DNA of 14,894 bases from Lachnospiraceae bacterium (lineage in GTDB: Bacteria > Bacillota > Clostridia > Lachnospirales > Lachnospiraceae). A program made the translations under genes and the position numbers. Location: positions 1-14,894 of the forward strand of contig JAFUXY010000150.1 in the NCBI GenBank assembly GCA_017477005.1, written 5' to 3'. A model generated the notes under the pieces. That model was not told the origin of the DNA. It worked only from the letters and a program-made list of their open reading frames with translations, and searched no databases. Numbering within the stretch: position 1 is the stretch's first letter; each line of letters starts with the position of its first letter. Below, piece by piece: positions 8,492-13,632 of the stretch.

Positions 8492-9670
8492 TTAGTCTCC
8501 CTCAAAAACCATCTTCAGCAGCACCGGAGTCAGTAAGGTCGTAATAATCACGACTACGACGATTGGTGCAAACATCTCCTCGCTGACAAGGGAAATCTGG
8601 CGTCCTTTTTCCGCCACGATCAGCGCGACCTCCCCGCGGGAGATCATGCCCACGCCGATCCGAAGGGAATCCTTGCCGTTGAAACCACAGCATTTCGCTC
8701 CGAAACCGCATCCCAGCATCTTTGAAAGAATCGCCACGACGACCAGCACTACAGCAAACAGCCACATCTGTGTCGACATATGACCTATGGAAACCTTGAT
8801 CCCTATGCTCGAAAAAAACACCGCCATGAAGAACATATTCAGCAAGTTTTCAATCTTTAGATCAATGTAATCCCGCAGCTTTGAAGAGCACAGGATCAGC
8901 CCGGCGAAATACGCCCCTGTAATATCCGCAATACCAAAAAAATATTCCGATACAAACGCCATTAGCATGCAAAAGGACAACCCAAAAAGCCCCGCCCTTC
9001 GTTTGTGGTCATTCTTGGCTATCATCGGTTCCATACGATGGATCACAAAATACAAAATCCCGATCAAAACCGCATAGAGAACAATCTTGCCCCCCACCTC
9101 CACGGGACGGGCGGTGGTATCCCTCATACTTGTCACAATGGTCAGCACGATGATCCCCAAAATATCGTCGATCACAGCCGCGCCGAGAATTGTCGTCCCC
9201 ACATCTCCAGACAGCTTCCCCATCTCTTTCAAGGTCTGAACCGTAATACTCACGGACGTCGCCGTCAGAATTACGCCAACAAAGACCGCTTCAAGCATCG
9301 CCGTCGAATCTGCCGGATCGATGCCGAAAAAAAGCCCAAAGCTCAGCGTTCCCAAAACCAGCGGCACCAGTACGCCGATGATTGCTGTCACCATAGAGGC
9401 CTTCAGATTTCGCTTCATCTGATCCATATCCGTGGTGAGCCCGGCGGAAAACATCAGAAACACCACGCCCAATTCAGCCGTGAACTCCAAAAACTCACCT
9501 GTTGGTGTAGCGTCGTCGATCACGATACATCCCAGCAAACTGGGTCCCAAAAGCACTCCGGCCAGCAGATAGCCCACCACCTCCGGCAGATGAATCTTTC
9601 TCACACAAAGCCCACAGACCTTTGTGGAAAACAAGATAATCGCCAGCCAAAGCAAAAAGATATAACTCAT
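8492..9670 (-). CDS. Cation:proton antiporter (CPA2 / Kef-NapA type)
   Basis: A 392-residue polytopic inner-membrane protein with about 11-13 hydrophobic helices and no C-terminal TrkA-N/RCK domain, so shorter than KefB/KefC. Typical CPA2 segments are HLPEVVGYLLAGVLLGP near the N-terminus, ELGVVFLMFSAGLTTD, LTATSVSITVQTLKEMG, GAAVIDDILGIIVL with the adjacent Asp pair expected in electrogenic Na+/H+ exchange, ITGAYFAGLI, and ISRGEVALIVAEKG near the C-terminus. It likely exchanges Na+ or K+ for H+ and supports pH or osmotic balance; the ion is not determined. The start at 9670 is chosen because AGGGAG lies 5-7 bases upstream and the first helix begins immediately; the longer frame to 9766 would run through its own promoter. 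The glucosidase gene follows in the same direction. Confidence 0.9.
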   Translation of the reverse strand: MSYIFLLWLAIILFSTKVCGLCVRKIHLPEVVGYLLAGVLLGPSLLGCIVIDDATPTGEFLEFTAELGVVFLMFSAGLTTDMDQMKRNLKASMVTAIIGVLVPLVLGTLSFGLFFGIDPADSTAMLEAVFVGVILTATSVSITVQTLKEMGKLSGDVGTTILGAAVIDDILGIIVLTIVTSMRDTTARPVEVGGKIVLYAVLIGILYFVIHRMEPMIAKNDHKRRAGLFGLSFCMLMAFVSEYFFGIADITGAYFAGLILCSSKLRDYIDLKIENLLNMFFMAVFFSSIGIKVSIGHMSTQMWLFAVVLVVVAILSKMLGCGFGAKCCGFNGKDSLRIGVGMISRGEVALIVAEKGRQISLVSEEMFAPIVVVVIITTLLTPVLLKMVFEGD

Positions 9671-9722
9671 TGCGCTCTCCCTTCTACTCTCCGCGCAGTT
9701 CCTCAACCATCTTTTCCCCCAC

Positions 9723-9731
9723 ATTATACCA
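9723..9731 (-). promoter_or_regulatory. Extended -10 promoter of the antiporter gene
   Basis: The minus strand reads TGGTATAAT, a full -10 hexamer with the TGn extension, about 50 bases upstream of the antiporter start. No good -35 is visible at 16-18 bp, which fits an extended -10 promoter. Confidence 0.55.
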
Positions 9732-9764
9732 CATCCACCATTCATAAAACACAAAAGAAATGGC

Positions 9765-9793
9765 AAAAAAAGAGACAGAGTACAATCTGCCTC
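9765..9793 (-). terminator. Intrinsic terminator downstream of the AAA-ATPase-like pseudogene
   Basis: On the minus strand the stem GAGGCAGA / TCTGTCTC (8 bp, one G-U pair, 6-nt loop) is followed directly by seven Ts. It lies between the pseudogene end (9858) and the antiporter promoter, so it insulates the antiporter unit from leftward transcription. Confidence 0.75.
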
Positions 9794-9816
9794 AAAAAAT
9801 ATACATTTCTCTGAAA

Positions 9817-9830
9817 TTATAGTAAACGAA
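9817..9830. repeat. 14-bp direct repeat, left copy flanking the pseudogene
   Basis: TTATAGTAAACGAA occurs here and again at 10440-10453, in the same orientation and bracketing the AAA-ATPase-like pseudogene. The right copy continues into a palindrome; this copy does not. Confidence 0.7.
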
Positions 9831-9857
9831 TTTAAGAATTGCCTAATAAAACCAGAT

Positions 9858-10424
9858 TCAGCCCTTTCGAATCAGGCACTGTTCCCCCTCAAAAGCGAAG
9901 CCGTACTTCAGGATGCGGTCATGCGGAATGCCGCGGGCGAGAAGGTCGGCATCGTATCTCTTCTCTTCGATCTGCGCGAGGGCGTTTTGGGCGGCATCCT
10001 CGAGGGTCTTCTCGCCGTCCTCGGTATCGAATACCTTGAATTCCATGATAACGGCGACATTTTTTGAGTCTTTGGGCTCCATGACCACATCGTAGCGCCC
10101 GTAGCCGCTCTCCCTGTTTGACTTGACTTATATAGTCAGTGGGAATGAGCGATCTGAAAACAATTCCACGATATGCTTTTTTATTCCAATTACAGCGTCA
10201 GCATAGTTGTTGGCCTTTACTCCGGCAAAGGTTATAAATATCACCGGAAACGTTCCCTGCAGATGTCGGTATGTCTCTTCCTCCCAGATCGACAGCCCTT
10301 CAAAAAGGTCGCCGCGGCCCTCGTATTTATTGGAAAAGAAATAATCCAGCATACCTACATAGAAACAGTCATTTTCTCGCAGATATTCAAAATCCTGCGT
10401 CCCCATAGATACCGTTTTAGCCAT
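9858..10424 (-). pseudogene. Decayed AAA-ATPase-like/PD-(D/E)XK gene
   Basis: Two minus-strand pieces in the same reading frame belong to one former gene of the family seen intact at 5003-6736. The first (10424-10128, 98 codons) starts with GTQDFEYLRENDCFYV and jumps straight to GMLDYFFSNKYEGRGDLFEG. By comparison with the intact relative, about 30 codons covering the RPRRFGKT Walker A are missing. It continues through TFPVIFITFAGVKANNYADA and ends at a TAA. After the stop the same frame resumes with VKSNRESGYGRYDVVMEPKD, VAVIMEFKVFD (nuclease ExK) and a normal C-terminus ending at 9858. Roughly 350 residues of the middle, including Walker B, are absent. Ribosome binding site (GGGAGG), promoter and terminator remain. 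The short frame starting at 10088 is only the tail piece. Confidence 0.85.
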
Positions 10425-10439
10425 GTGTCTGCCTCCCTT

Positions 10440-10468
10440 TTATAGTAAACGAACAAAGTGAGTTTACT
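10440..10468. repeat. Imperfect palindrome with the right copy of the 14-bp direct repeat
   Basis: AGTAAAC (10444-10450) and GTTTACT (10462-10468) are perfect inverted arms. Extended to 11 bp, the arms mismatch at two positions, around a 3-nt centre. The first 14 bases (10440-10453) repeat the sequence at 9817-9830. It lies between the promoter and the start codon of the pseudogene, so it could have been an operator, or the end of a small mobile unit. Confidence 0.6.
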
Positions 10469-10515
10469 TTACACCAATACTATACTATCATTCGGAAAGT
10501 TCTTGTTGATGAAAC

Positions 10516-10545
10516 ATTATACCACGAAAGCATAAGACGTGTAAA
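10516..10545 (-). promoter_or_regulatory. Sigma-70-type promoter of the AAA-ATPase-like pseudogene
   Basis: The minus strand has TTTACA (10545-10540), an 18-bp spacer and TGG-TATAAT with the hexamer at 10521-10516. It points at the pseudogene start about 90 bases downstream, with the palindrome in the leader between them. Confidence 0.65.
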
Positions 10546-10610
10546 TGGGATGATATTTCAAATATACTGATCCATTGAGTATCCATCCCGCCTTATTCCC
10601 TTTCCGATGC
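10546..10610. other. Gene-free spacer (centre of the 10425-10783 interval)
   Basis: The 10425-10783 interval holds no credible coding sequence. It contains the palindrome, the pseudogene promoter, this unstructured spacer, a leftward terminator, an A/T-rich stretch and a GC-rich inverted repeat. I see nothing in 10546-10610 itself. Confidence 0.5.
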
Positions 10611-10646
10611 CAAAAAAGAAAGAGACAGGCCTTTCCACCTGTCTCT
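10611..10646 (-). terminator. Intrinsic terminator ending the CRISPR/toxin-antitoxin transcript
   Basis: On the minus strand a perfect 9-bp stem AGAGACAGG / CCTGTCTCT with an 8-nt loop is followed by TTCTTTTTTG. It is the first convincing terminator met by leftward transcription from the CRISPR array, so it probably ends the transcript covering cas1 through the BrnA-like gene. Confidence 0.8.
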
Positions 10647-10723
10647 CTCACGCATGCATAAACTTTTCTTTTTTTGGGGTTTGTTACTTGTTTTTGTTCT
10701 GTGTTTGATTACATATATAAATA

Positions 10724-10753
10724 CGACCCCACCTTCCGAAAAAACGGGGGTCG
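10724..10753. repeat. GC-rich inverted repeat downstream of the BrnA-like fragment
   Basis: CGACCCC (10724-10730) pairs with GGGGTCG (10747-10753) across a 16-nt interior that contains CCG-AAAAAA-CGG. No T run follows on either strand, so it is not called a terminator. It may mark a breakpoint that removed the end of the upstream gene, or be an RNA-processing hairpin. Confidence 0.45.
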
Positions 10754-10783
10754 CAGAAAAAAATTTCAAAGCAGGGTCTTTTC

Positions 10784-11002
10784 CTAATCAACCAACACGG
10801 AATCAAGCCGAAGAAAAGTAAGCTCCTTAATCGGACGATAATACTTCGGATTAGCAGGCATAAACTCAGCAAGCTCTTCATCTGTGAGTTCTGGAGCATC
10901 ATCCGTAAATTTTATAGGTCTTCCTGCAGCCGCCCTTATCTCTTCTAACTTTTCTTTAGTAGGCTGGTCCCCAGCTTTCAACGTCATCGTTACTGTAGCC
11001 AT
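10784..11002 (-). pseudogene. BrnA-like antitoxin, C-terminally truncated
   Basis: A 72-residue acidic protein: MATVTMTLKAG, a helix PTKEKLEEIRAAA, then FTDDAPELTDEELAEF and an ending FLRLDSVLVD. This resembles the N-terminal part and first strand of BrnA-type antitoxins, whose family usually continues from a xxLRLD strand into two helices containing a GYQxRIN-like motif (ribbon-helix-helix DNA binding). Here a TAG follows VLVD and I find no continuation in the other frames, so the DNA-binding helices appear lost. That comparison is from family knowledge and not from an alignment. The ATG overlaps the stop of the upstream reading frame (TAATG), with GGAG just upstream, so translation is probably coupled. 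No BrnT-like toxin gene is next to it. An intact short protein of another family remains possible. Confidence 0.55.
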
Positions 11003-11151
11003 TATATATTCTCCTTACCATTTTGCTCAACAATACCTCCGACATATTCTAAAACTGTAGAAACAATTTCTCTTGCCATCGCAACCTGCTCTCTGGTTTC
11101 GGGTATTGAGATCACAAAAAAATTCTCATAGTCACTCTTTGTTCTGATCAT
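11002..11151 (-). pseudogene. Displaced C-terminal part of the HEPN protein
   Basis: A 49-codon frame begins MIRTKSDYENFFVIS and runs through ETREQVAMAREIVSTVLEYV to a stop that overlaps the next ATG (TAATG). The R-T-K-S-D-Y-x-x-F-F-V-x-S pattern followed by a long amphipathic helix is the usual C-terminus of PF05168-type HEPN proteins. It therefore belongs to the gene at 11148-11444 but lies in its -1 frame. No good ribosome binding site precedes its ATG. Reading across an A6 run with a -1 shift would give one protein of about 147 residues, a normal length for the family. Confidence 0.7.
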
Positions 11152-11444
11152 TTGAATTTTCCCGATTTTTTGCTTATTTCCTTGGGAAACACTCCCTCCT
11201 TGACATAAATCTTATTAAATGCTCCAATTACCTGAGAATGATGTTTATAAGCTAAATTTTTCAAAGAGAGACAAGCTGACAAAGCATAAAAGACTGCGTA
11301 ATATGATCGGTTGTTCGCTGTCTTGTATTCTTCTATTTTCAGATTTTTTTCAGCTGATTCCAATGCTTCCCATGCGACAGACATACGGTATTTAACCAAT
11401 TCTATATTGTAGTCTTTTGTTTTTATTAAATCATCATTTTTCAT
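11148..11444 (-). CDS. HEPN-domain protein (HepT-like), frameshifted at an A6 run
   Basis: A 98-residue frame matching the N-terminal two thirds of a PF05168 HEPN domain: YRMSVAWEALESAEKNL, then NRSYYAVFYALSACLSL, then HHSQVIGAFNKIYVKEGVFPKEI. In MNT/HEPN modules the HEPN protein is an RNase-like toxin and the MNT protein its antitoxin. Here the RxYYAxF segment carries Tyr53 where RX6H members have His, a variant that also occurs in this group, so activity cannot be judged. After AGC-AAA-AAA the frame gives SGKFK and a TGA, while the family C-terminus continues in the -1 frame (11002-11151). The gene overlaps the MNT gene by 11 bp and has a strong GGAGGAAGG binding site, consistent with an antitoxin-toxin operon. 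It may be dead, phase-variable or expressed by frameshifting. Confidence 0.72.
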   Translation of the reverse strand: MKNDDLIKTKDYNIELVKYRMSVAWEALESAEKNLKIEEYKTANNRSYYAVFYALSACLSLKNLAYKHHSQVIGAFNKIYVKEGVFPKEISKKSGKFK

Positions 11445-11931
11445 ACAACCATATACCTTCCTCCCTCACATTATCAAAAAAAGGATCGGTTCCCTGTTCC
11501 CTTCTATCAAAGTAGTCTTGACCATACATCAACGGATTAACAACGATGTATTCGTCTTCACGCTCCCCCACATCATACTCATAACTTACATTAAAAGCAA
11601 TCTCCGAAAGATTATCGCCATTATTTCTGACCTCATCTTCTGAATAATCTGTCACTACCAAAATATCAACATCAGAACCGAATCTGTAATCCCCCCTTGC
11701 ATAAGAACCAAACAATATGATTTCTCTAATATGAGAGCCATAACAGTCTACCGCTTGCCTTACAAACTCATCAAGCTTCATCTTGACTTTTGAAGGAATC
11801 GGCTTTTTTAACTCGTATGGATTTTCCCCCTCATCATAAAACGTAATCAGAAATTTTTTTCCATTGAAACCAGATAAATCCGAATCTAGGATAATACTAT
11901 TATTTTGAACTCGACCATTCAGTGTTTTCAT
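11434..11931 (-). CDS. MNT-type nucleotidyltransferase (MntA-like antitoxin) with N-terminal extension
   Basis: A 165-residue protein. Residues about 52-165 form a minimal nucleotidyltransferase with the signature GSYARGDYRFGSDVDILVV, i.e. GSX10DXD with D87 and D89 as metal ligands. D120 in SYEYDVGE is a possible third acidic residue. In characterised MntA/HepT pairs this enzyme neutralises its HEPN toxin by adding AMP groups to a tyrosine; that role is inferred here from the overlapping HEPN gene. The first 35 residues (KTLNGRVQNNSIILDSDLSG...) resemble the short beta-barrel pattern of DUF104/AbrB-like antitoxins, an unusual fusion. The start has GGGGAGGA nine bases upstream. The gene lies 40 bp after csm6, with no terminator or clear promoter between them. 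Confidence 0.85.
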   Translation of the reverse strand: MKTLNGRVQNNSIILDSDLSGFNGKKFLITFYDEGENPYELKKPIPSKVKMKLDEFVRQAVDCYGSHIREIILFGSYARGDYRFGSDVDILVVTDYSEDEVRNNGDNLSEIAFNVSYEYDVGEREDEYIVVNPLMYGQDYFDRREQGTDPFFDNVREEGIWLYEK

Positions 11932-11972
11932 TTTGACACATCCTCCCCGTCAAAGGTATCAAGCAAAGACAT
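11928..11972 (-). CDS. Possible 14-codon bridging ORF between csm6 and the MNT gene
   Basis: The minus strand contains a 14-codon frame, MSLLDTFDGEDVSK. Its ATG overlaps the csm6 stop as TGATG and its own TGA overlaps the MNT start as ATGA. Such double overlap would carry ribosomes from csm6 into the MNT gene. No good binding site precedes it; the nearby GGGG is too close to the ATG. It may be a coupling leader, the 3' remnant of a lost gene, or chance. Confidence 0.3.
   Translation of the reverse strand: MSLLDTFDGEDVSK
11932..11954 (-). promoter_or_regulatory. Hairpin holding the MNT ribosome binding site in its loop
   Basis: TTTGAC and GTCAAA on the minus strand form a 6-bp stem whose 11-nt loop is GGGGAGGATGT, which contains the MNT Shine-Dalgarno. 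The stem ends at the start codon. It could be a translational control element or a small operator; the symmetry may be fortuitous. Confidence 0.3.
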
Positions 11973-13288
11973 CACCCCATTTTTTCAATTATTCTTTGGT
12001 TCATAATATCATATGAATTCCAGTCGTCCTTTTTTACTCGAATCCCGGAATAATGAAATAATTTCTTGATAAGATCCATGATCTGTTTTGCATTGTACCC
12101 TGTGTTCATTTTTATCATTTCATCTGGAATAGCCGTCATTTGATGCGCTGCTACATTTCGTATCTTTGCCTCAACGAACCGAAGATCGTCAATCAGCTTT
12201 GTCAATTCATTATCCTCTGACATTTTTTCGATCAAGACTATCATATGGGACGAATAAACCGGACTATTCGTTCGAAATTCATAGAAACCCGTCTCAAGCA
12301 ACCGCAAAACCTCTGTTCCCTGCAGCTTGTTTATATCCCATTTCATACTACCATCTGAACATACTTTGCAATATCTTTTCAAGTCTATACGGCAGGTTTT
12401 CAAAAGGATTCTTTCTAGCAACCCAGCAAACAGCGGCGTAAACGCTCGTATAAAGTCCGCATATTCTCCCCTTCTGCGTTTGATGTCCATAGATAGGGCG
12501 TATTCGAATACTTTTCTGTCATCCGTCGACCATACAGGGAAAAGACGCTCTCGATTGTTCTCTGAAAATTTTCCAATTCCACTGTTGTCCAATTCCAACC
12601 GAGCATGTGCCAATTGTAGAAATCGCTCATAAGCCACCGTTCTTTCTTTCGGCAATAGTTCTACCATGCGAATTGCGGCCGCATAATCATAGGCAAGGAT
12701 ATGTTTCTTTAGTATTTCTTCGTTTTTTATAGCGGACAATGTCGGACACTTTATTTCGCGACAGCGATTCTCTGTTTCGCCGTTGTCTTCGTTCAATTCC
12801 CATACTGTTTCAAGATCAAATCCTTTGTGAGTATGTTCATTCATAGATCTCGTTGGAGTGACGACCTGGATGGCCTTGCAAGGAAATTCCCCCAATGTAA
12901 TCAGCACCAACAGCCCGCTTTTCATGGCGGGTGTTCCACTGGAGATATTGATTAATAAACTATCCTTCTCATCCAGTTTTGAATAAATATCCCGAATAAT
13001 CTGACCAAACTCAGCATAAAAATAATCATACTCCTGCACATCCTCCAGATCGGGTCTTTCGATCAAGGATACCTCTATATCCCTACCCTGCTGTTTTGCA
13101 AGCTGATGGATACAGTATACATATCGGTTGTCCTTCCTGTGATAAGACAACATTTCTTTTGAGAGAAACAACACCACTTGGTCTGGCTGATAATAGCGAC
13201 ATATATGAAGCATAGATCCATCCCGCAAATTATTCAGCGATATCGGATCCGTTCCCCCTATCGGAGAAAATAATACCTTTTTACCCAT
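11972..13288 (-). CDS. csm6: Csm6-type CARF-HEPN ribonuclease (type III CRISPR accessory effector)
   Basis: About 438 residues from the preferred start. The N-terminal CARF domain (about 1-165) starts with GKKVLFSPIGGTDPISLNN, includes DGSMLHICRYYQPDQVVLFLSKEM, and has the ligand-binding ISSGTPAMKSG motif (about 115-125), as in Csm6. A helical linker leads to a C-terminal HEPN domain with RNVAAH, the R-x4-H catalytic motif (R377, H382). In type III systems Cas10 makes cyclic oligoadenylate on target recognition, which binds CARF and activates HEPN RNA cleavage. The first ATG (13309) overlaps the cas2 stop as ATGA, but the ATG at 13288 has AAGGA seven bases upstream and starts at the conserved N-terminus, so it is preferred; either start may be used. 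The Cas10 gene is not in the window. Confidence 0.9.
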   Translation of the reverse strand: MGKKVLFSPIGGTDPISLNNLRDGSMLHICRYYQPDQVVLFLSKEMLSYHRKDNRYVYCIHQLAKQQGRDIEVSLIERPDLEDVQEYDYFYAEFGQIIRDIYSKLDEKDSLLINISSGTPAMKSGLLVLITLGEFPCKAIQVVTPTRSMNEHTHKGFDLETVWELNEDNGETENRCREIKCPTLSAIKNEEILKKHILAYDYAAAIRMVELLPKERTVAYERFLQLAHARLELDNSGIGKFSENNRERLFPVWSTDDRKVFEYALSMDIKRRRGEYADFIRAFTPLFAGLLERILLKTCRIDLKRYCKVCSDGSMKWDINKLQGTEVLRLLETGFYEFRTNSPVYSSHMIVLIEKMSEDNELTKLIDDLRFVEAKIRNVAAHQMTAIPDEMIKMNTGYNAKQIMDLIKKLFHYSGIRVKKDDWNSYDIMNQRIIEKMG

Positions 13289-13305
13289 CGTTCCATCCTT
13301 TTCCA

Positions 13306-13632
13306 TCATATCACAATCACATCCTCGTCATCTTCCGGAATTTCCTTTGTTCCCCAGGCGCTAATCTGACTTTGCCCCGTAATCCGATATACGCGAATGC
13401 TGTCCTCGCTGCTACAGAACCTAGGAATCTCTTCCATTAATTTGTTGTATTTCTTTTGCGTTAGTCTTGCCTCGAAAGCGGATTTTTGCACCCTCGTACC
13501 ATATCCCTCTAAATGCTTTGCAAACTTTGTACGCTTTTTGTTCTCTATGATATCATAAATGATCAATACAAGTATTTTTCGAGAGTCACTATCGACTTTT
13601 ACCTCAAAAAAATAATTTTCCGTTTCTATCAT
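13306..13632 (-). CDS. cas2: CRISPR-associated endonuclease Cas2
   Basis: A 108-residue Cas2. The core begins with KILVLIIYDI, where D27 is the conserved metal-ligand aspartate of the first strand. It continues with KRTKFAKHLEGYGTRVQKSAFEA and then SIRVYRI and a C-terminal acidic tail. About 18 residues precede the core, a little more than in most Cas2 proteins. It forms the structural centre of the Cas1-Cas2 integrase that inserts new spacers. The ATG at 13632 overlaps the cas1 stop (TGATG) and has AAGGA seven bases upstream; an in-frame TTG at 13635 is less likely. Its stop overlaps the first csm6 ATG. Translational coupling along cas1-cas2-csm6 is therefore likely. Confidence 0.95.
   Translation of the reverse strand: MIETENYFFEVKVDSDSRKILVLIIYDIIENKKRTKFAKHLEGYGTRVQKSAFEARLTQKKYNKLMEEIPRFCSSEDSIRVYRITGQSQISAWGTKEIPEDDEDVIVI

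Noticed and set aside
8419..8505. 29-codon N-terminal extension of the glucosidase
   Set aside because: It would overlap the antiporter gene, lacks a ribosome binding site, and the family begins at the ATG at 8418, which has GGGAGG upstream.
9671..9766. 32-codon N-terminal extension of the antiporter
   Set aside because: It would place the start upstream of the TGGTATAAT box, and the first membrane helix begins at the better-supported ATG at 9670.
9005..9814. 269-codon plus-strand frame rich in His and Gln
   Set aside because: Antisense to the antiporter gene; it runs through that gene's promoter and the terminator.
10724..10753. Inverted repeat as an intrinsic terminator
   Set aside because: No T run follows on either strand; the better terminator is at 10611-10646.
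10684..10902. 72-codon minus-strand frame overlapping the BrnA-like gene
   Set aside because: Shifted-frame shadow with no start signal. I checked whether it continues the truncated antitoxin, but it does not show the expected helix pattern.
11148..11175. Classic X-XXY-YYZ frameshift heptamer in the HEPN gene
   Set aside because: The run is C-AAA-AAA-T, not a perfect heptamer, and no stimulatory pseudoknot is obvious, so programmed frameshifting is kept only as one option.
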